A stretch of 64,000 bases of DNA, taken from Paralichthys olivaceus (Eukaryota > Chordata > Actinopteri > Pleuronectiformes > Paralichthyidae). The translations under genes were made by a program, and so were the position numbers. The stretch spans positions 6,358,001 through 6,422,000 of the forward strand of contig NC_091114.1 in NCBI RefSeq assembly GCF_024713975.1, written 5' to 3'. Shown here one piece after another: positions 55,537-64,000 of this stretch. The notes beneath the pieces were generated by a model that was not told the origin of the DNA, ran no database searches, and saw only the letters and a list, made by a program, of their open reading frames with translations. Numbering within the stretch: position 1 is the stretch's first letter; each line of letters starts with the position of its first letter.

Positions 55537-56943
55537 GGTTTTCTGTGTCAGTTACAGCTGCAGCCTAATGATGAAGCTGAGGGAACAGAGAAATTAATTT
55601 AAAGTGATGAAATTATATGATCGAAATAACATCTAAATGTTTTGATATACTCTTTAGCTGTAGACAACATTATTCTGTATTAGCTTAGAAAAATGCTTGA
55701 ACATTTGTTTGCATATAATGAGTCTATACTATGTTAACTCTTCTTACTCTTTAATAGCTGATGATAAATGTTGAGATGCACCCATACATCCTGGAGAACC
55801 TGCAGGAATGATTTGGCAAATTAAAAATCAAATGCATTTATTAACAAGCCCATCAACAGAAGAAAAAAAAAAACTACAGATATATTAAATTAAAAAAGTC
55901 GAAGATCAGCCTCTGCTGTGATTATTTGCTTCTTATCTATTTCAATTAATCGATCATTAAAAAGAGCTGCAGCCTAATGAATGAATGATTTTTAAAATAT
56001 GTGACAACTGCTACAGCATTACTTCTTCTTCGTCTCGTGTCACCATGTTCAGGTGATACAACACAGGTCTTCTGTCATTCAAGGTTGTGATAAACACGTC
56101 CGGGCTTCTCACACGTTAGCTAGCAGTAGCTCAGGCTAACTCGCCGTGCGTTTTGTGCGTTATTGCGGTGAAGCGTCCATGCTTGTGTTGGTTTGTGTGT
56201 GTGCAGAGTTCGCTCACCTTCTGAGGAGGGAGTCAAAGTGACAGAGCTGCCTTATCTCTTCACGCACAGTCTGGGGTGCGTGGTTTTCACGCAGCTGCGG
56301 CATTAGCTGCTGCGTTAGCCGAGCGGATGTTTGTCGCCTCCGTGCGCCGGAAGTTTACGATGAGTTCACGTGGTGTCGGGAATAATCGGGAAAAACGATT
56401 CTTCTTGTTATGGTGTTCTTCTTGTGTATGTGTTTATTGCTGGCATAACTTTAAAAAAAAATTAATATAATGTTGTTTTTATTATTGACAAGTTTTACCA
56501 CAATAAGCATTACTATCGATGCTTATTATCACTGTTTATTGGTAATTGTAATGATGGTATTTTATTCTTCTGTATTAATTTTCTCCTACATTATTGTTTT
56601 TGTATTGTTTTGTCAATATCTTGTCTCTTGTCTTGCAAAGTTAAATCAAAAAAAATATTTATACGCACATGTCAAATATTCTTTTTCTTTGCTCTTCGTT
56701 ATCATGCAAAGAATGGAAATAGCTGTCGATGTGTTGTTCAATCGAAACATAAATACTAAACAGTTTGTTTATGTTTCTATTAGTTTTATTTTTATTTTTT
56801 CTCCACACACCGACCTCACAACTCGGGGAAATGGGATCCTCCGAGCAGCCCGTGAACGCGCACGGGTATTGGAATAACATGGCGCCACGGTTTTTACACG
56901 TGTGAGTAATGGTTGCGTGTTCTCTGTGAGATAAAGGTCAGAG
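55537..56943. other. Divergent promoter region between pop7 and ufsp1
   Basis: From 55537 to about 56216 is probable pop7 5' intron. CpG-richer sequence at about 56090-56360, with an ETS-type GCCGGAAGT site at 56344-56352, fits a housekeeping promoter. 56450-56810 is AT-rich and non-coding. ACACGTGT at 56896 lies 48 bases before the ufsp1 ATG. Confidence 0.45.
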
Positions 56944-57684
56944 ATGGATGAGAGGGTTGTGGCAGCGGAGGGGATTGACTGGGGAGGGAGTGGAGCTGGA
57001 GAGCAGATGCCTGATCAGGACAAACCTCTGTCAAAGAGCGTCCACACTGATCTTCCTCTGCCACTCTCAGGTCCTTTGAAATGCACCATGATCACAGGAG
57101 ACTATCTGTACTTCCATTATGGCTGCGATGGACAAGATGACAGAGGCTGGGGATGTGGCTACCGCACCGTTGAGACAATGGCCTCCTGGATTTGCTACAA
57201 CTTGTCTCCACCGAAGCACCAGAGCAGACCCCCACCCAGCCTCCCAGAAATCCAGAAGGCCTTGGTCGCCATGGGGGACAAGCCGGACTCCTTCTTGGGC
57301 TCCAGGGAGTGGATCGGAACATTCGAGGCCTCCCTGGTTCTTGACCATTTCTATGGAGTTCCCTGTAAGTTGGTGCACATCAGAGGTGGAGAGGCACAGC
57401 TGGAGCATGTTGCAGCGGAAGAGCTCCATCAGCACTTTGAGAAGCATGGGTCTCCAGTCCTGATGGGGGGGGACAGGGACAACTCCTCTAAGGGCATAGT
57501 GGGGGTGTGCACTGGGGACGAGGGGAGTTACTTGCTAGTCATTGACCCTCACTACTATGGACGTCAGCTGGAGAAGACAGATCTGCAGAGACGAGGGTGG
57601 GTGGTGTGGAGAAAAGTGTCCTCTCTGGATCAGAGTTCGTTTTATAATCTGTGCATGCCTCAGACTGCCAAAAACCTTATGTAA
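56944..57684 (+). CDS. ufsp1: UFM1-specific protease 1
   Basis: Cysteine protease of the C78 family that matures the ubiquitin-like modifier UFM1 and can remove it from targets. 246 residues in a single exon; the ATG has a good context (CAGAGATGG). The catalytic Cys is Cys71 in DDRGWGCGYRTVE; the DPH motif at residues 201-203 (VIDPHYYG) supplies the Asp and His. GDYLYFHYG upstream of the Cys is the usual oxyanion-side stretch. The length and the intact Cys box indicate a full-length active enzyme. Divergent from pop7. UFSP1 is also close to EPO and POP7 on human chromosome 7. Confidence 0.95.
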   Translation: MDERVVAAEGIDWGGSGAGEQMPDQDKPLSKSVHTDLPLPLSGPLKCTMITGDYLYFHYGCDGQDDRGWGCGYRTVETMASWICYNLSPPKHQSRPPPSLPEIQKALVAMGDKPDSFLGSREWIGTFEASLVLDHFYGVPCKLVHIRGGEAQLEHVAAEELHQHFEKHGSPVLMGGDRDNSSKGIVGVCTGDEGSYLLVIDPHYYGRQLEKTDLQRRGWVVWRKVSSLDQSSFYNLCMPQTAKNLM

Positions 57685-58557
57685 ACTGGATTCCAGATCT
57701 TTGACACACACACATTAGTTATTTGTGTGTGTGAACTAGAACAGATCCTGGGATTTTCTCATCTAGGTGCCATGGAAAGTGTCCAGTCAGTTAATGTATT
57801 TTCAGTATGTTTGTTGACAAAGGGCTGCAGTGCCACCCTGTGGATACAATTATCATAAATTATGGTGTGATGATCATCATTTATTTGTTACTGTTCCATT
57901 AATATCACGTTGAATCTCAGATCTTATTTGATACATATGAAGTATCTCCCTCAGTGGTTTCTCCCATTGAGTCAAAACTAGATGCATTTCTTTGGATTTA
58001 TTTGAATTACTTCTTATTATCCATGTTGTAAAGATGTAAATTGAGCCAGATGATTAAAAATGGACTGGACGCTGTCAGTATTTACTTAAAGGCTTTGTAA
58101 ATGTAGAAATAACTTTCTTTGGTGCCAGTATTTATAATTATTTTACAGTGTTTAGAATATGGGACAAAATGGTGAACATCCCTTGTACATTATGGGACTT
58201 TCACCATTTTGTCCTATATTCTAAACACTGGATTTTATTGGAAGAATAATTTTACTTTTGACCATCAATTTATCGCAAAAATAAAAAAGATTCAATGGTT
58301 CCAGCTTCAAAAATATGAGGATTTGTGGCACATTATCTTTTTCATTTGAGCATCTTTTTCATTTTCAGCAAAACCTGCATTTTGTATGTGAAAAATAAAT
58401 TAATAAAATAAAAAGTAATGAAAATAATCAGGGACATTTAGACCTGTCGATTTTACAAATTCTCCTTTATTGCTCACAATATGTTATTGAGCCTCAAGAA
58501 CAATAAACCTTTCTAATGTTAAATGCTAAATTCAAGAGACATGGCAGCCATTTGATT
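57685..58557 (+). other. ufsp1 3' UTR and spacer
   Basis: Non-coding. Contains the hairpin at 58146-58230. AATAAA motifs occur in the AT-rich stretch after 58260, including about 58279 and 58394. It ends against the first ENDOD1-like gene, which is convergent. Confidence 0.45.
58146..58230 (+). repeat. Long inverted repeat: 30-bp arms, 25-bp loop
   Basis: Arm 58146-58175 (begins CAGTGTTTAGAATATGGG) and arm 58201-58230 (ends ATTCTAAACACTG) are complementary at 29 of 30 positions. In plus-strand RNA the remaining pair is G-U, so the stem is unbroken; in minus-strand RNA it is A-C. The size suits a small-RNA precursor or a very short palindromic MITE. Confidence 0.85.
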
Positions 58558-59775
58558 TTATATATCTGGCACACAGTCCTTGTAGAAAATCTGGAAGTTC
58601 TTGTCCACATCCATCCTCCCTTTGAGGAACTTCTCCAGGTTCTTGAGAGGAACCTCCACCATGTGGTTGTTGACGTGATCATTCAGCCCGTAAGCTCCGA
58701 ATGCGGGGAACTTGTAGCGCTCAAAGAACGGTGCATTTTGGTCAAACTCGGTGCAGCAGTAGGCCGACCACATGTATTCTGGCACAGCCACCCGGTCCAG
58801 GTTGTTTCGGCGGATCGTGTGCCCGGAGGTCGTCACCCCGGTGACCACGAAGGCCTTGCCGCGACAGTAGTTGTTGAGGCGCTTGCGAATTAGCTCCTGG
58901 TGCCCTAACCAGGGGCCCAAGTTGAACTCCCTGCTCTGAGGTACCACATTTGTCAAGCTGTAGGTGGAGGCTTTGTCTAGAGGGTCCGCCTGATGCTCAT
59001 CTGGATTTAGTTGGCCTCGCTCATATTGAACGACATCAGCATAGTCCTCGAGGACAGCTTGGGTGTCCTCAAAGTTCATATGCATGCTTGAGGATTGTGG
59101 GAAGGGCTCCATGTTGCTGCTGCTTTTCTCAGAGGCCAACTGTAGGGGGAGACAGAGGAGAAGCGGTACAGTATTGCTGAAAATGTAATTTTTAATACTT
59201 TAGAAAACGATGACTGACATCATTATTCATATCCAGACAATTTACCACGTTCACAAAAACTAAATAGTGAATCATTAATGATGAACACTAAAATACTGTT
59301 CATAGCTTACTTGTAGCAACAGTGGTGTTGTTGCCTCAGGTCTCTAACTGCAGTTTAAGGTGTGAATGTGTGAAATATTTCATATACTACCTCCACATGA
59401 ACAGGCAAAGTCTACATTGACTCTAGATGAAATCAAATGTGACTTAATAAATTCAAACTAATCATATCGATGCAGATAAACATAGAAATAACTCACCTGC
59501 GGCTCAAACATCCAAGGGAAGTCCACCTTCTTCTCCCCGTCCGACTTCTTGAACGTGTAAGCAGAATAGATGGGAATGTGTTTGCGGGGGTCGTACAAGG
59601 TGACATACCGCGGTTTGTCCTCGTACCTCTGGCAGATCTTCTCAAAGGAGTTGCCGAGGTAGCCTTGAGGTGGAGTGCCCATGTACAGTGAGTCTTTACA
59701 GCGTTCCACATGGTTGAAGTCCTCCACCACCCCTGCTCGGGCCCCCTGTAGCAGCACACAGGCCAGCACAGTCAT
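58558..59775 (-). CDS. Secreted endonuclease-domain-containing-1 (ENDOD1)-like protein 1
   Basis: Two exons: 59775-59497 (signal peptide MTVLACVLLQGARA, then FNHVERC, YMGTPPQG and YSAYTFKK) and 59139-58558. Both splice sites are canonical and phase 0, giving 286 residues. An upstream in-frame ATG at 59829 would add 18 residues but bury the signal peptide. The fold is the DNA/RNA non-specific endonuclease domain: ERGQLNPDEHQ, STYSLTNVVPQ, NNYCRGKAFVVTGV, VPEYMWSAYCC. In active members the first motif reads RGH; here the His is Gln (about residue 136), so nuclease activity is doubtful. First of three tandem paralogues. Confidence 0.88.
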
Positions 59776-59829
59776 GATGGCACCCTTTGTAGGTGTAAGT
59801 ATAATCTTGGCTGCTCCTTTTTGCTCCAT

Positions 59830-60670
59830 CTCTCACCTTTTAGGTCCTTTTAGTCTCTTCTCCCTTTTTGTATGTCTCTCTCTCACCTGTAATGCACCAC
59901 TGCAACTCTGCTATTGAACAAATACAGCCTCTGTCCCAGCCCTATCAGACCCAACATTTCCCTTGTCACCTCATCTTTGCCTCGAGCAAACTGGCCTCCC
60001 ATTGTAAAGTCTTTTGCATGTATTCAAAGTGCCACGATTGTCGGAGCAGCAATTCACAAGGTCTGAACGAAATCTCTTTATTACTGGGTGAAACCACAGA
60101 GGGAAGAAATTAAAAATGAGACGTAGTGCACATAGAGATGTCGTTATGTTTTGTATTAATTCAGTTTTGCATACCATTCTCAGTGTACTCTTCCCAGCAT
60201 AGATACCAATGGTCAAGAGTTTATATGTCTCAGCGACAAAAGCTTATGAAAAGCTTTGTTAGTGTTAATGTAATTACTGTACAACTGCTGGTGCTGTAAA
60301 AGTATGTCTAACAATTGTCTTTCAAATGTTACCAATAACCAGTGTGTGAAATATCACAGAAATGCTACACAGACTGTTCAGTGAAACTTTGCTTAGGTTT
60401 ATTATTGCAAATTAGACAAAGGTTCTTCTCAACATTTTCGGTGATATTTAAACAGTTACCTCTCAATCAAATGTTCAAAATGCAGTCAAATCACAATTCA
60501 TGATACAAATTCCATGCTTTCTGCAGGATTACAGTACATGCTTTCTCACCTCCTCACTATCATGACTTACTGGGACAGTAATTATTAAAACATGTGCCTT
60601 TCATATTATGGCAAATACAAATCTCTGCTGTGATAAATAAAGATAATTAAGCCACACAGCGACATTACAG
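59830..60670. other. Spacer between ENDOD1-like genes 1 and 2
   Basis: Holds the 5' flank of gene 1 and the 3' flank of gene 2. No further gene seen. Confidence 0.4.
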
Positions 60671-61701
60671 CTAAATCTGTGTGGGTGGGGTACAGTCACC
60701 AACAAAGATCTGAAAGTTCTGGTCTACAAAGGTGGTCCTCTGGAGGAACTCCTTCAGCTTCTGGACAGACGTTTCCACCACCTCATTGTTCTCCGCATTG
60801 AGGCCGTAGTGGGCAAAAGATGGGAACTTGTAGCGCTCAACATAAGGAGCATTGTGGTCGAAGTCAACACAGCAATAAGCCGACCACAGGTATGTTGGCA
60901 CTGCAATGCGGTTGATGTTTTGCTGGCGGATCATCTTCCCCGACGTGGTGACACCTGTGACAATGTAAGCTCTGCCACGGCAATAGTTGTTAAGCCGTTT
61001 GCGGACAACATGCTCCCATTTGCTCCAGACTGTGTTGTGGAAGTCGGGCACCATGGGCACCACGTTGGTCAGGGTGTAGGTGGAGGCCTTGTCGTCAGGC
61101 TCACCCTGATGCTCGTCTGGGTTGAGAGAGCCACGTTCGTAGATGACGGCGTTCATGTAGTCATCCAGAACAGCTTGGGTATCTTCAAAATTCTTGTGAA
61201 TGTAATCATGTGGGAAGGGCTGCATCTCATCTGTATCAGAGGATGTGGATAGCTGTGAAGACAGGGCCAGGTTAATGATATTACAGCAGAATGGTGATTA
61301 GTCACCATTGGTTAACTCCAAAGCTTCTGTACAACAGTGCTTACATGATATCAGCAAAGAAAAGACATTCTTACTGCCTTGTGTCCAACCTTTTAGTTTT
61401 TCTTTACCTGAGGTTCATACATCCAAGGCACATCGACGCAACCCTCCCCCTCGGAGCGTTTGAAGGTGTAGGCAGAGTAGACAGGTATACGGTCCACAGT
61501 GTTGTACAGCGTCACATAGCGTGCCCTCTTGTTGTAACGTTGACAAATGAACTGCAGGGAGTGGTGCCCCAGCCCTATCGGTGGTGTCCCCATGTAGAGG
61601 AATTCTCTGCACTCTGGAGACAGCTCTTTCTCCACTCTCCCCCTCACCACTGACGTTATCAAGGCGACGAGCTGGACGGCTGTTTGCACCCAAAATGCCA
61701 T
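60671..61701 (-). CDS. Secreted ENDOD1-like protein 2
   Basis: Exons 61701-61408 (98 codons; signal peptide MAFWVQTAVQLVALITSVVR, then CREFLYMGTPPIG and YSAYTFKR) and 61252-60671 (the same 582 bp as in gene 1), 291 residues, canonical splice sites in phase 0. Motifs: ERGSLNPDEHQ, STYTLTNVVP, NNYCRGRAYIVTGV, VPTYLWSAYCC. The expected catalytic His is Ser. Clear tandem paralogue of its neighbours. Confidence 0.88.
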
Positions 61702-62149
61702 GGCCAGGGGGTGCCTTATGTCAGGTGTCTTCCTTTAAATGACGTCTCTGTTTCTGCCAGTGGAGCTGAGTAACACAGCCAACACAGGTTTCACACTCTA
61801 TTCTCTATAATCTGGGTTCAGTATGCAAAACTATGCGCCTCTTACACCTCAGATCCACCCACAACCAGAGGGACGGTTATAGGACACAGTCATAGGGTTT
61901 TCAAAGATTACCTGTAGCCTGTGCCTTGCTGAATTACAAGTAGTTTTGATTGGTTTAAATAGCAGCATCTTTTAGAGGAATCGAAAGGATTATATTGTGG
62001 CATTTTCTGTTTGAGTATAGCAAGATGTGTTTGTATAAAAGGCCAATAGCGCATTCTTAGAGACTACTAACAGGACTGAAGTTCTGCAATACATCGGTTG
62101 CAACTTGCAAAAGAAACTAAATTAATTAGGGATTTTTATTTACATTCAT

Positions 62150-62225
62150 ATTTCATTACATTACAGTACTATTTAGCTGGCGCTTTTATTCAAAGCAACT
62201 TACAATAAGTGCATTCAACCATGAC
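62150..62225 (-). mobile_element. SINE/LINE 3'-tail fragment
   Basis: Minus-strand TGTAAGTTGCTTTGAATAAA then AGCGCCAGCTAAATAG is the conserved tail shared by V-SINE-type elements and partner LINEs in fish. Only the tail is present. Confidence 0.55.
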
Positions 62226-63226
62226 AGTACAAATCCAGAACAGCACTACAATTCATGTAATTCAAGTACAATTAGCTTCAAAAAAGCCAAACTAGAAGGT
62301 GCATAATCCATTCAGAATCAAGCCCTCAAACCTGTTTCTCTATTTTTTGATGGTATTGAGAAAATGTTTCTTATACAAATCATGAGAAGAAAAAAAGAAA
62401 AACCATAGAATGTTGAAGGTACTTGTGGTTTTCATGCCACTAGTTTATTAACTAAGATCCCAGCAGTGAACATAATGGAGGGATGTGTTGGCAATCTCTT
62501 CTATGACCCACTCATCCTCACTGATACTGATGGATCATCTAAATCTGTTGAAATTAAGGGAGAACTAGTACAGTGTTCATTCTAAAACTGGAATGGGCTG
62601 TTTTCTTGTCCTGTGTAATTGCTCCAGAGCTACTTCAGAATTGTTCCTTGTCATTAGTGAGTCCTTCTCACACAGATTTACAATTCATTTTGTTTTATTT
62701 GTGTGTTTGATGTTGTGCAGAGCTTTTGTATATTTGAATTTGCAGAGTGAAGTTAGAAAACTTTGTGTTGATCCTACCTGGTTTATCTGCAATGAAGAAC
62801 TTATAGCCAATGTTTTTCAATTTAAATTTGCTTTATCACATGTGGCTTGTATGTTAGTCTGAAGGATCTATTAAACAGTTTTATCTTTTTGTACAATGCC
62901 TGTCGGCAATTTCAGAGGTCTGTCAAGCAACCGACGCAATCTTCAAGTTTTCAATTTAAAAGCTCTGTAATTTAGCTTGATATGAAGCATAACAGCAAAA
63001 AAACAAATGTTGTGCTTTTACTTTGAAGACAAACCGCTAAAAAGGACACGATTCCATGAATGTTGTGTCGAATCGATACTCTAATAAAAATAATCAGAAT
63101 ATCAAAATTATCTAACGACAGTGTGACACAGGACTGATCACATGTTTATTCATATTGTATTTATAGTTAACGCGTTGCGTGTACAAATCGCGCTAAAATC
63201 AGCACAGAACTTTATTCGGCAATTTA

Positions 63227-63315
63227 CAGTACAAATGCCAAGTGTGAAGCTGATGAGATGAATTGTTCTTGAGATATGAAATCCACATACAGGCGGACAG
63301 ATGTTTGTGGAATTA
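63227..63315 (+). repeat. LINE-tail-like interspersed repeat
   Basis: AAGTGTGAAGCTGATGAGAT, GAGATATGAAATCCACATAC and GGCGGACAGA parallel 10085-10178. Confidence 0.45.
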
Positions 63316-63331
63316 GTTGCTGGATTTCAAT

Positions 63332-63973
63332 CTATTGAAGATTATCTAAGTTATTTCTATTTCCTTGGGACATGTCTCTCTTCTTCTTGAAGGGATTTTC
63401 TGACAGACAGCCTTTATAGAAAACAGTCAAGTCCCTAAAGATGTCTGTCTGGCTCCTCAGGAAGTCCTCCAGAGTCTTCAGAGGCACCTCCATCACACTG
63501 TGGCCAGTCTGTCCATTCACTGCATAGCCCCCATAACTAGGGAACATAAACCTCACCTCATATGGGGAGTTGCGGTCGAACCAAGGGCAGCAATATGCCA
63601 GCCACAAGTGTTTTGGGATCGCTAGGCGGTCCCTTTTATCTCGCTGGATAGTCGCCCCTGAAACAGTCACCCCTGCCACCATGAAAGATTTGCCATGGCA
63701 GAAGTTATTGAGGCGCCGGCGGACGGTGTCCAAGTATGGATTCCAGGAGGTATGCAGGAAGTCTGTGATAAATGGCACTACGTTGGTCAGGGTGTAGGTG
63801 GAGGATTTGTCATCCGGCTCCGCTTGGTGCAAGTCAGGATTGAGTGGGCCACGTCTATACCCAACGGCGTCCGTGTAGTCCTCCAACACGGCCTGGCTGC
63901 CCTCAATCAGAGCGGGGGTGTCATCAGTGAGGGGAAGGGCTCTCATGTGTGCACTTTCATCACCAGAGAGCAA
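63332..63973 (-). CDS. ENDOD1-like protein 3, second exon (5' part beyond window)
   Basis: Exon from the acceptor at 63974-63975 to the stop at 63332, 213 codons. The first exon lies past the right edge. Motifs: RRGPLNPDLHQ, STYTLTNVVP, NNFCHGKSFMVAGV, IPKHLWLAYCC. The expected catalytic His is Pro. The C-terminus is about 20 residues longer than in genes 1 and 2 and basic (FKKKRD). Fewer residues are shared with genes 1 and 2 than those share with each other. Confidence 0.85.
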   Translation of the reverse strand: MLSGDESAHMRALPLTDDTPALIEGSQAVLEDYTDAVGYRRGPLNPDLHQAEPDDKSSTYTLTNVVPFITDFLHTSWNPYLDTVRRRLNNFCHGKSFMVAGVTVSGATIQRDKRDRLAIPKHLWLAYCCPWFDRNSPYEVRFMFPSYGGYAVNGQTGHSVMEVPLKTLEDFLRSQTDIFRDLTVFYKGCLSENPFKKKRDMSQGNRNNLDNLQ

Positions 63974-64000
63974 CTGTAGGAAAGAGATAAACAAACGAGG

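Larger units (their letters stand above)
61702..63331. other. Spacer between ENDOD1-like genes 2 and 3
   Basis: Repeat fragments at 62150-62225 and 63227-63315; otherwise no supported feature. The 89-codon plus-strand frame at 62593-62862 is AT-rich and unrecognised. Confidence 0.4.

Overview
The window is nuclear DNA of a bony fish, probably a percomorph teleost. Evidence: spliced vertebrate genes (neuroligin-2, erythropoietin, POP7, UFSP1), a fish-type erythropoietin, fish-style very large interferon-inducible GTPases (VLIGs), endonuclease-domain-containing-1 (ENDOD1)-like genes, and many short interspersed repeats of kinds common in fish. No prokaryotic, phage or CRISPR features were seen, and I found nothing I could call a retrovirus.

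Layout from left to right. (1) 128-4390 (+): the last four exons of a neuroligin-2 gene, followed by its 3' UTR. (2) 10480-15303 (-): a VLIG gene (copy A) with a TATA box and an ISRE-like site near 17.95 kb. Divergent from it, a ZP3-family egg-coat gene of eight coding exons (19040-23208, +). (3) 24056-25079: a short non-duplicated piece resembling old VLIG 3' flank. (4) 25080-38772: a second, roughly 98-99% identical copy of the whole VLIG-plus-ZP3 block (VLIG copy B 25080-29789; ZP3 copy B 33760-37925). (5) 38773-47640: about 9 kb of repeat-rich intergenic DNA with no recognisable gene. (6) 47868-52870 (+): erythropoietin in five exons. (7) 55081-55536 (-): POP7, convergent with epo. (8) 56944-57684 (+): UFSP1 in one exon. 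(9) 58558 to the right edge (-): three tandem secreted ENDOD1-like genes, the last cut by the window end.

The main structural event is a segmental duplication of about 13.3 kb that copied an interferon-type immune GTPase and an egg-envelope gene together. Identity is very high from about 10.86 kb (A) / 25.34 kb (B) to 24055 / 38772. It drops abruptly inside the last 60-130 codons of the GTPase, where copy A also carries an extra segment of about 40 codons. This suggests the copies were made, or homogenised, by recombination between two older diverged VLIG genes. The two ZP3 copies are both open and differ at only four residues.

EPO-POP7, and UFSP1 near them, are neighbours in mammals as well, so the right half is old conserved synteny. 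Other points of interest: a cluster of CACGTG sites, one with a VEGF-type HIF ancillary site, in epo intron 1; overlapping upstream ATGs before the epo start; a 30-bp RNA-pairing hairpin downstream of ufsp1; substitution of the expected catalytic His in all three ENDOD1-like genes; and a neuroligin exon split by two extra introns. Exon borders were read by eye from splice signals and family similarity; nothing was checked by search.
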